Notes under the pieces: model-generated
Database searches by the model: none
What the model saw: only the letters and a program-made list of their open reading frames with translations
What the model was told of the DNA's origin: nothing
Program-made: the position numbers and the translations under genes
Shown: one piece after another, positions 31,455 to 37,603 of the stretch
How positions within the stretch are numbered: position 1 is the first letter of the stretch
Layout of the letters: each line of letters starts with the position of its first letter
Assembly: GCA_017436285.1 (NCBI GenBank)
Contig: JAFSDL010000056.1
Location: forward strand, 1-37,603
DNA from: Clostridia bacterium
GTDB lineage: Bacteria; Bacillota; Clostridia; Oscillospirales; Acutalibacteraceae
DNA: 37,603 nt
Direction of reading: 5' to 3'

Positions 31455-32309
31455 TTAGATTTTTGCACATAAAACTGCGGAAAGCAGATTATAATTGGGA
31501 TTATTTTCCAACGAGCGCAATAACCCCGTAGCAGTATCATACATATTTAAAAGCTTTTCCGGCTTTATATTATCTGAAAGCAATCTGCTTTTTGAAGCAA
31601 ACGCTTCTGCCAAAATTTTTCCGCCTGATTTAAGAGCAATTGCATCTCGGAAAACTGCTACTAAAGCCTCCAGAACCTCTGCAGTAAGAGCCTTGTTTCC
31701 GTCAAGTGGTGCTGCTGCTTCAATTCTGTTATATTCATAAGGCGATAAAATTGCATCAATGAATTTTTCTGTAACCGCAACTGCTTTTTCGCTATATTCG
31801 GTTACATTAGCCTTACCCATTCTCAGACGAACCACTCTGGAAAGCACCGTGCCGATTACCGCATTTGAATTATCCGAGGTAAGAATAAATGCAGTATATC
31901 TCGGTGGCTCTTCAAGTATTTTAAGAAGAAGATTCTGACTTTCTTCTTTCATCAGCTGCATTTCTTTTATTATAAAAACCTTAACATCTGCTTCGTTTGG
32001 TGTCAGGTAAGCATCTGCCACCATTTTTTTAATATCATCCTTTAAGAAATTCTTTTTATCATCGGGCTTAGTTATTGAAATAATATCGGGATGTACTTTT
32101 TCTTTTGCTTTTCTGCAATGCTCACATTCACCGCAAGGGGTTCTGTCCTTATTTTCGCAAACCATCATCCGAGCCGCCAACAAGGACAAGCCCTCTCTGT
32201 CCTCAACTCCTGCTCCGTCAATTAAAAGAGCGTGAGGCCTTCTGCCATCGGCAAAAAAGCTATCTAAGGTCTTCAATATATTTTCATTAAACGAGCTGTC
32301 TTTAATCAT
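31455..32309 (-). CDS. holB: DNA polymerase III subunit delta'
   Basis: The clamp-loader delta' subunit. Residues 51-65 contain a zinc-binding set C51, C59, C62, C65 (MVCENKDRTPCGECEHCR). The P-loop position reads IDGAGVEDREG, lacking the GKS/T of active ATPases, as expected for delta'. Other family segments are DIISITKPDD, VFIIKEMQLMKEESQNLLLKILEEPP (two excerpts) and SRVVRLRMG. The ATG overlaps the darA stop by four bases (ATGA). Confidence 0.92.
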   Translation of the reverse strand: MIKDSSFNENILKTLDSFFADGRRPHALLIDGAGVEDREGLSLLAARMMVCENKDRTPCGECEHCRKAKEKVHPDIISITKPDDKKNFLKDDIKKMVADAYLTPNEADVKVFIIKEMQLMKEESQNLLLKILEEPPRYTAFILTSDNSNAVIGTVLSRVVRLRMGKANVTEYSEKAVAVTEKFIDAILSPYEYNRIEAAAPLDGNKALTAEVLEALVAVFRDAIALKSGGKILAEAFASKSRLLSDNIKPEKLLNMYDTATGLLRSLENNPNYNLLSAVLCAKI

Positions 32310-32632
32310 AATTTTATCATTTTATCAACATCAATTATAAACAGGGTTGCCCCGCCTATTGTTACCTGAACAGGCGCTGCACTTACAAAGCCTTCACCTA
32401 AATATGGTGGAGCAGTTGGTATCATCTGAGTTCTTCGAGAGCAACAATTTTTGAAAATTCCAACTACCTCATCAACCTTTTCATCTTCAACGCCCACAAG
32501 AACAGTCACATTACCCATCTTAAGAAAACCGCCCGAGGTTGAAAGCTTTGTTGCCTGAAAGGATGCTTTAGTAATTTCAGAGAGAAGGTCATTTGCATCA
32601 TCGCTGTTAATTATACCGATAACAAGCTTCAT
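32306..32632 (-). CDS. darA: Cyclic di-AMP receptor DarA/PstA (YaaQ)
   Basis: A 108-residue PII-like protein. MKLVIGIINSDDANDLLSEI, the loop QATKLSTSGGFLKMGNVTVL and the ending VTIGGATLFIIDVD are family signatures (short excerpts). DarA binds cyclic di-AMP at trimer interfaces; its downstream effect is not settled. AAGGAG precedes the ATG by nine bases. Two tandem copies of CAGTTTAAA lie just upstream (32647-32670 region). First gene of the darA-holB-ricT operon, with a promoter at 32693-32721. Confidence 0.95.
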   Translation of the reverse strand: MKLVIGIINSDDANDLLSEITKASFQATKLSTSGGFLKMGNVTVLVGVEDEKVDEVVGIFKNCCSRRTQMIPTAPPYLGEGFVSAAPVQVTIGGATLFIIDVDKMIKL

Positions 32633-32692
32633 AAAACGCCACTCCTTTTTTAAACTGTTTAAACTGAAATTTTACATATTTTATATATTAAT

Positions 32693-32721
32693 ATTATAGT
32701 TTATTTTTTCTTAATTTACAA
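32693..32721 (-). promoter_or_regulatory. Sigma-A promoter of darA-holB-ricT
   Basis: On the minus strand TTGTAA (32716-32721), 17 bases and TATAAT (32693-32698), 61 bases before darA. Confidence 0.72.
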
Positions 32722-32729
32722 CAAAATAT

Positions 32730-33662
32730 TTACATTTTGCTCAATGCTATCATAACAGGCATTGTAAACACAGAAACCAAGGAGCACAATGCCACAACCT
32801 TTGATGCAACGCCCGTATCCTTTCCGTATTTTGCAGAAAACATTACTGTATTGTTGGCACTGGGCACCGAAGCCGAAATCATACAGGCAGTAAGCAATGC
32901 ACCGGAAATTCCCACAAGCCTGAAAATACAGAACATAATAAGCGGCAAGGCAATTGTTTTCAAGAGAATAACAAGATAATTATTTTTCTCTTTAAACATA
33001 GCCTTTAAATCCGTATTTGCAATATATGTTCCTAAAAACAGCATAGCAAGAGGAGTATTAAGATTTGCAATATGTGTTATTGCAGAATTAACTACCTCAG
33101 GCAATTCCACATCGAAAATAAACAGGGGAAGCCCTATCAATACAGAAATAACACCGGGATTCAGAAAAAGCCTTTTAAACTCAAACCTTGTTTTTCCTTC
33201 ACCCTTGTTCATACACCATATTCCGTGTGTAAAGGAAAGAATATTAAACGCTACAACACCTGCAGAGCAATAGAACACACCCTCACTGCCTAAAATTGCA
33301 TAGCAAAGAGGCAATGCCATATAGCCCATATTGCCATAGCTTACCGCATACTTGAACACCGTTGAATTCTTATTGCTCTTATTATTGAAAAATGGTATTG
33401 CAAGAAGAATTCCCACAACAAGTGTTCCGGTCATACAAGCAAAGGCTATTAAAAATGTTTTTGCAGTTTTAATATCAAAATCCATATTTATAAAGGACTG
33501 AACCATTACAACAGGAGTAATGATATAAAAAAGCAAATCATTTGAGCGTTTTGCGGTATTTTGACCGAAAACGTGTAAACGGTCGGCAACAAAGCCGACC
33601 GCAACAATCAGATACAGTATAATAACCTGCTGTGCGGCCATAGTCATATTATCTAAAAACAT
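32730..33662 (-). CDS. AEC (auxin efflux carrier) family transporter
   Basis: A 310-residue protein with about ten membrane helices in two halves. Family segments include VAVGFVADRLHVFG near the start, YGNMGYMALPLCYAILG, and ASVPSANNTVMFSAKYG near the end, which holds the unwound-helix region. Bacterial AEC proteins move malate, malonate or amino acids; the neighbouring citrate synthase hints at a carboxylate, but the substrate cannot be read. AGGAGG eight bases upstream. Last gene of a citrate synthase-membrane protein-AEC run. Confidence 0.9.
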   Translation of the reverse strand: MFLDNMTMAAQQVIILYLIVAVGFVADRLHVFGQNTAKRSNDLLFYIITPVVMVQSFINMDFDIKTAKTFLIAFACMTGTLVVGILLAIPFFNNKSNKNSTVFKYAVSYGNMGYMALPLCYAILGSEGVFYCSAGVVAFNILSFTHGIWCMNKGEGKTRFEFKRLFLNPGVISVLIGLPLFIFDVELPEVVNSAITHIANLNTPLAMLFLGTYIANTDLKAMFKEKNNYLVILLKTIALPLIMFCIFRLVGISGALLTACMISASVPSANNTVMFSAKYGKDTGVASKVVALCSLVSVFTMPVMIALSKM

Positions 33663-33692
33663 TGTATATTCCTCCTACCGCACATTTTTTCT

Positions 33693-34946
33693 TTATTTCT
33701 TATTTCTGTTTTTCAAATCTGCAAGAGATATTGGCTTTAAATCATCCTCTTCGGCTTCAACCTCTTCAGGCTCTTCAACTGCTTCTTCAACTGCTTCTTC
33801 AACCGTTTCCTCAACCGTTTCCTCGATAGCCTCTTCAACAGCCTCTTCAACAGCCTCTTCAACAGTTTCTTCAACTGTTTCCTCAACCGTTTCCTCAACC
33901 GTTTCCTCGATAGCTTCTTCAACAGCTTCTTCAACTATTTCCTCAGTTGCTTCATCATCTTCAACTGTTTCCGCTTCTTCAAAGTATTCATCAGAATCTT
34001 CTTTTTTAACAATGATATCATCATCGGGTAATTCGATTTCATTAACCTGTCTTCTGTTTCTCAAGCCATCCTTAAAGCCAATACCCAAGGAGGCAAATAT
34101 ATAAGCAATAATGAAAGCGAATATTGCAAGGTGGGCAAAATTAAATTCATTCCCCTCAACAGCATCCAAGCCCACAAGAGCCATAACAATTCGGGGAATT
34201 GTTACAATTGAAGCCAAAAGAGCTGCTGTAAGTCCGTAGCCATAAATCCCCCACATACTGTCCTCAGTGAAAACACCTGAAGAAATACGTGCAAAGGTAA
34301 GGAAAAAAAGCATAGTGAATACAAACATAAAAATCTCAAAAAGAAGCTCTGAAACCTTTATGAAGCTTATGGCATTCATAAGCTTTGTAACAAGAACTGT
34401 CATTGACCAGCACAAGGGTGCAAGTGCAAGGAGCTTAAACTCTTTATAGGATGCTTTTCCGTTAAGATGGCTTATTGCAAACACAATAAAATATATTATT
34501 GCAAAAAAAGCAAAAACAAATTCAAGAATTGTAAATGCTCCGCCGTTTTTACTGAGATTTGCTTTCAAAAGGTTTACAAAAATTGCTCCGCTACCGTGAT
34601 TTGCAGGAATAATTTTACGAAGTATAGACAACATATCCGCGCCAAGTCCTGCAACCATCACAAAAGAAGCAATGCCCAAAATGGGATTCTTACCTGTGGG
34701 AAGCTTAGGTGACGGAACTTCTTTGCTTATAAAGCTCAACACAAGGAAAAGAAGTCCGAAAACAACAGTAACACCATAAAGCACAGGTATAGTTACATCA
34801 CTTTCCTTGAAAAAGCCATTGGTAGTATCCACAAGAGCCAACAACTGATACACACGTGTTGGAAGAGATACAAGAACAGCAGCAGCAAAAACGAAAAGAA
34901 GATATTTCATTTTCACAGCACTTGAAGAACCTTTAATTTTATTCAT
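33693..34946 (-). CDS. Membrane protein with long Glu/Val repeat tail, unknown function
   Basis: The 417-residue protein has seven or eight transmembrane helices in residues 1-290, then a cytoplasmic tail of about 120 residues. The tail consists largely of four-residue steps of the type VEE(A/T) and IEE(A/T), and closes with EEDDLKPISLADLKNRNKK. Such a tail would be a long, highly acidic helix. I do not recognise the membrane part. It starts 17 bases after citrate synthase ends and has no separate promoter, so the two are probably cotranscribed. Confidence 0.75.
   Translation of the reverse strand: MNKIKGSSSAVKMKYLLFVFAAAVLVSLPTRVYQLLALVDTTNGFFKESDVTIPVLYGVTVVFGLLFLVLSFISKEVPSPKLPTGKNPILGIASFVMVAGLGADMLSILRKIIPANHGSGAIFVNLLKANLSKNGGAFTILEFVFAFFAIIYFIVFAISHLNGKASYKEFKLLALAPLCWSMTVLVTKLMNAISFIKVSELLFEIFMFVFTMLFFLTFARISSGVFTEDSMWGIYGYGLTAALLASIVTIPRIVMALVGLDAVEGNEFNFAHLAIFAFIIAYIFASLGIGFKDGLRNRRQVNEIELPDDDIIVKKEDSDEYFEEAETVEDDEATEEIVEEAVEEAIEETVEETVEETVEETVEEAVEEAVEEAIEETVEETVEEAVEEAVEEPEEVEAEEDDLKPISLADLKNRNKK
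33768..33948. repeat. Tandem 12-base repeat inside the acidic tail
   Basis: About fifteen degenerate 12-base units (minus strand types GAGGAAACGGTT and GAAGAGGCTGTT) encode the VEE(A/T)/IEE(A/T) tail. A higher-order block ending in GAGGCTATCGAG-like sequence occurs twice, so the array probably grew by slippage or unequal exchange. Confidence 0.85.
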
Positions 34947-34963
34947 TTATTTACAGTCCTTTC

Positions 34964-36376
34964 TTATCTTTCATCAAGAGGAACATATATTGTGGGCTTT
35001 TTGAAGTTGGAAATTCTTTCTTCAATAGGTGCATAGTTTTTAGGAACAGCCACATTCTTATAAGCAGGTCTGATAACTCTGTTTCCTGTTATAAGCTCCT
35101 CAATTCTGTGAGCAGACCAGCCTGCCACACGGGCAACTGCAAAGAGAGGTGTGTATAAATCCACAGGAATACCAAGCATTTCATAAATAAGACCTGAATA
35201 AAGGTCAACATTAGCACAAATTTTCTTATTATTGTGCTTCTCGCTTGCAAAAATTTCAGGTGTAAGCTTTTCAATAAGCTCCAGAGCTTTGAAATCTGCA
35301 CCAAAGCCCTTTTCCTCTGCAATTTTTGCCGCTTCTCTTTTGAGAACAACCTGACGAGGGTCAGAAAGAGTATAGACCGCGTGACCCATACCGTAAACAA
35401 GGCCTGTTTTATCGCCTGCCTCACGATTTATAATCTTCTTGAGGAAATCTGCAACCTGACCTTCATTGGTAATATCTGCAACATCCTCTTTAAGATATTT
35501 AATCATTTCCGCAACCTTAAGGTTTGCACCACCGTGACGGGGACCCTTAAGAGAGCCTATACCTGCAGAAATTGCAGAATAGGTATCTGTTCCGCTTGAG
35601 GTGAGAACACGGGTTGCAAAGGCAGAGTTGTTACCGCCGCCGTGTTCTGCGTGAAGCATAAGGCAAAGGTCAAGGAGCTTTGCTTCCTCGTCTGTGAACT
35701 TTCTGTCAGAACGGGTTGTGTAAAGAACAGTTTCCGCAGTTGTGAGACCGGGCTTTACAGGGTGAAGGTACATACTCTTTTTGAGATAATATCTTCTCTT
35801 GACCTGATAAGCATAGCTCATAATCATAGGAAGCTGAGCCATAATCTGAATGCTCTGGCGCAAAACATTTTCTATTGAGATATCGTCAGGATTACTGTCA
35901 TAAGAATAAAGGGAAAGCACTGAACGCTCAAGCTTATTCATAATATTGGGCGAGGGTGCTTTCATAATCATATCCTCTATGAAATCCTCGGGAAGCTCTC
36001 TGCATTCTGAAAGCACCTTGTTAAACAATTTCAACTGATTTCTTGTGGGAAGGCTACCGAAAAGAAGAAGCCAGGCAACCTCCTCGTAGCCGAAGCGGTT
36101 TTCCGCAACACAAGCATCAACAAGATTATTAACATCCAGACCTCTGTATTTAAGCTTACCTTCAATGGGCTTTCTTTCGCCATCCTCTATGTAATAGCCC
36201 TCAACGGAGCATACTTTTGTAAGACCTGCCATAACACCGCTTCCATCGCGGTTTCTTAAGCCTCTTTTAACCTCAAATCTGTCGAAATATTCCTGAGGCA
36301 CTGCACTTGATTCCTTAAGCTCATCACAAAGGGATTTTAAATCAGTGCTCTTTATTGGTTCGATATATGTTGGCAA
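34964..36376 (-). CDS. gltA: Citrate synthase
   Basis: Condenses acetyl-CoA with oxaloacetate to citrate. Key segments are MLHAEHGGGNNSAFATRV (240-257), GSLKGPRHGGAN (274-285), GMGHAVY with H332, and NVDLYSGLIY with D391, giving the catalytic His/His/Asp set. At 470 residues it is longer than the E. coli enzyme and has an N-terminal extension typical of clostridial citrate synthases. It starts with TTG at 36376: AGGAG lies eight bases upstream and an in-frame TGA directly precedes the TTG, so no longer start exists. A near-consensus promoter lies at 36418-36446. The 2-methylcitrate-type paralogues cannot be excluded by eye. Confidence 0.93.
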   Translation of the reverse strand: MPTYIEPIKSTDLKSLCDELKESSAVPQEYFDRFEVKRGLRNRDGSGVMAGLTKVCSVEGYYIEDGERKPIEGKLKYRGLDVNNLVDACVAENRFGYEEVAWLLLFGSLPTRNQLKLFNKVLSECRELPEDFIEDMIMKAPSPNIMNKLERSVLSLYSYDSNPDDISIENVLRQSIQIMAQLPMIMSYAYQVKRRYYLKKSMYLHPVKPGLTTAETVLYTTRSDRKFTDEEAKLLDLCLMLHAEHGGGNNSAFATRVLTSSGTDTYSAISAGIGSLKGPRHGGANLKVAEMIKYLKEDVADITNEGQVADFLKKIINREAGDKTGLVYGMGHAVYTLSDPRQVVLKREAAKIAEEKGFGADFKALELIEKLTPEIFASEKHNNKKICANVDLYSGLIYEMLGIPVDLYTPLFAVARVAGWSAHRIEELITGNRVIRPAYKNVAVPKNYAPIEERISNFKKPTIYVPLDER

Positions 36377-36417
36377 TCATCTCACTCCTATCATAACTTT
36401 AAATAATAATTCATATT

Positions 36418-36446
36418 ATTTTATAACATATTGATTTTAATGTCAA
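36418..36446 (-). promoter_or_regulatory. Sigma-A promoter of citrate synthase
   Basis: On the minus strand TTGACA (36441-36446), 17 bases and TAAAAT (36418-36423), 41 bases before the TTG start. The 124-base gap to the divergent spoIID-like gene holds no other clear feature. Confidence 0.8.
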
Positions 36447-36500
36447 TACAGAACACACTCTCACTTTACACTAAAAAAACAAAGGAATGGTTAAATTTTT

Positions 36501-37472
36501 ATGAAAAATTTCTTTCGTCTTGTTATATTCTGTGCCCTGACTATTTCATTTTTGCCTTTTGCCATTCTGAATAAAGAAATTAATCTGCAGGGCATATCAT
36601 CTGAAGCACCGCCAACGACCTCTGATATAACCGCAAAAAATACCGATACAGTTTCTGTTTTTCGTTCAGGCACACAGGAAACTGTTGAAATGGATTTTTT
36701 TGAATATATCTGCGGAAGCGTTGCGGCAGAAATGCCTCTTTCCTACCACGAGGAAGCCCTCAAGGCACAGGCTGTTGCTTGTTACACAAATGCTTTACGC
36801 CTGAAAAAAGAAAGCAAAGAAAGCTATCACATCAGCGACGACAGCAGTGTTCATCAAGGCTATCTTAATCAGGAGCAAAGAAAAGAAAAATGGGGCGAGG
36901 ATTATGAAAAATATGAAGCAAAGCTTGAAAGCATTGTAAAGGCAGTTGAAAACCAAGCCCTTTATTATGAAGATGAATTATGCGTTGCCGCCTTCCACGC
37001 AATATGTAGCGGAAAAACCGAGAGTGCGGAAAATATCTGGGGCGAAAAGGTGCCATATCTTGTTAGCGTAAAAAGCAACGGTGATAATCTTTCTCCCCAA
37101 TACTCAACGGAATTGGTTTTCGACAAAGAGGATTTTTCAAAGCAGGCAAAAGCAATAGAAATAACCAAGGATATCAACTCCCTGAAAAACATTATAAAAA
37201 TAACAAAAACATCAAAGGCAGGCACCGTTTTGAAAGCAACCATAAAGGACAAAGAATTCACAGGAGAGGAAATACGGAAGGCATTTGGCTTAAGAAGTCC
37301 TGTTTTTACGGTTAAAACCACAAAAACTGCAGTAACCTTCAATGTTACCGGCTACGGACACGGTGTTGGAATGAGCCAATACGGAGCAGATTTTATGGCA
37401 AGACAAGGAAGCGATTACGAAGAGATTTTAAAGCATTATTATAAAGGAGTTGAAATTAAAAATAGTTTCTGA
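36501..37472 (+). CDS. spoIID: SpoIID-domain protein (peptidoglycan lytic transglycosylase)
   Basis: The 323-residue protein has an N-terminal membrane helix (about 5-24). The SpoIID domain then runs from DFFEYICGSVAAEMPLSYHEEALKAQAV (excerpts DFFEYICGSVAAEMP and HEEALKAQAV) to GYGHGVGMSQYGADFMARQG. Glu77 in AAEMP matches the catalytic glutamate. SpoIID cuts denuded glycan strands during engulfment of the forespore, so the organism probably sporulates; a relative such as LytB/SpoIID-like proteins is possible. AAAGGA lies 14 bases upstream of the ATG, which is far. I found no convincing sigma-A promoter, in line with possible control by a sporulation sigma factor (inference). Confidence 0.88.
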   Translation: MKNFFRLVIFCALTISFLPFAILNKEINLQGISSEAPPTTSDITAKNTDTVSVFRSGTQETVEMDFFEYICGSVAAEMPLSYHEEALKAQAVACYTNALRLKKESKESYHISDDSSVHQGYLNQEQRKEKWGEDYEKYEAKLESIVKAVENQALYYEDELCVAAFHAICSGKTESAENIWGEKVPYLVSVKSNGDNLSPQYSTELVFDKEDFSKQAKAIEITKDINSLKNIIKITKTSKAGTVLKATIKDKEFTGEEIRKAFGLRSPVFTVKTTKTAVTFNVTGYGHGVGMSQYGADFMARQGSDYEEILKHYYKGVEIKNSF

Positions 37473-37603
37473 CATATATTCTTTTTAATTTTTTGAAGGA
37501 ATTCTGCAGTAGCTTTGACAGGTTTCCCTTCTCCCCTTTCACACTTTCCCCTTTTCCCTTCCTATGTCAGATTTTTCTCATTTTCTTTTTCTATTTCTTT
37601 TTC
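37473..37603. other. Pyrimidine-rich intergenic end of the window
   Basis: No gene is visible. The plus strand is almost all C and T from 37530 onward. CTGACATA (37469-37476) and TATGTCAG (37563-37570) form an 8-base inverted repeat 86 bases apart, probably by chance. Confidence 0.5.

Noticed and set aside
33737-33934. Lys/Arg/Leu-rich frame (KKLLKKLSRKRLRK type) on the minus strand
   Set aside because: It is the shifted-frame reading of the GAA/GAG-rich repeat that encodes the acidic tail; no ribosome site.
36491-36673. Minus-strand frame opposite the start of spoIID
   Set aside because: No ribosome site and no recognisable features; the plus-strand SpoIID gene explains the sequence.
37473-37603. 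Possible gene in the purine-rich minus strand at the window end
   Set aside because: Frames are interrupted quickly by stops; composition is simple-sequence-like.

Overview
The window reads as chromosomal DNA of a low-GC, spore-forming member of the Clostridia, probably a gut or fibre-degrading relative of the Oscillospiraceae/Eubacteriales. The reasons are a SpoIID protein, RicT and DarA genes, a dockerin-bearing secreted esterase, a TPP riboswitch-controlled ThiT, strong AGGAGG-type ribosome sites and near-consensus sigma-A promoters. No rRNA, tRNA, CRISPR array, integrase or intact IS element was recognised.

Layout. 1-4.9 kb: the end of a GHKL histidine kinase, then (all minus strand) comF, meso-diaminopimelate dehydrogenase, a membrane GGDEF protein, an RlmD/TrmA-type RNA methyltransferase and a GtrA-like protein. 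4.9-8.7 kb: a dockerin-tagged LCAT-like esterase, a monofunctional biotin ligase and a secreted Asn/Asp-rich protein behind a perfect TTGACA-N17-TATAAT promoter. 8.8-12.6 kb (plus strand): a three-gene operon (SulP-like membrane protein, ComEC-like metallo-beta-lactamase-fold protein, GH28-like beta-helix protein) and a small XRE regulator. 12.7-15.9 kb: a minus-strand operon of metallophosphoesterase, membrane protein and zinc-ribbon/TPR protein. 16-17.5 kb: thiT with its riboswitch, and a minD-like ATPase.

17.5-19.9 kb is the accessory part. At least four copies of a hairpin-forming repeat (terminal motif AGAACCGTCCCCTGATT) separate small minus-strand ORFs and ORF fragments, including what looks like a truncated polymorphic-toxin pre-toxin region. 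Two repeat copies match at 131 of 132 bases. A third, diverged copy keeps its stem by paired base changes. The block lies between mrdA and minD, which are commonly neighbours in the mre-min cluster of Clostridia.

19.9-30.2 kb is a run of ten tightly packed minus-strand genes: a carbamoyltransferase-like protein with altered active-site residues and a PyrI-type zinc motif, a flavoprotein, a secreted four-repeat beta-sandwich protein, a zinc ABC transporter (znuA-znuC-znuB) and the elongation genes mreB-mreC-mreD-mrdA. I see no terminator inside it and one good promoter in front of it. 30.3-32.7 kb holds a 2[4Fe-4S] ferredoxin and the darA-holB-ricT cluster. 32.7-36.4 kb holds citrate synthase, a membrane protein with a long Glu/Val tail and an AEC transporter. 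36.5-37.5 kb is a SpoIID-domain gene.

The main candidate for something undescribed is the repeat-bounded block at 17.6-19.8 kb. Second is the catalytically altered carbamoyltransferase-like protein heading the zinc-uptake and cell-elongation gene run. Most functional calls rest on motif recognition by eye, without database searches.
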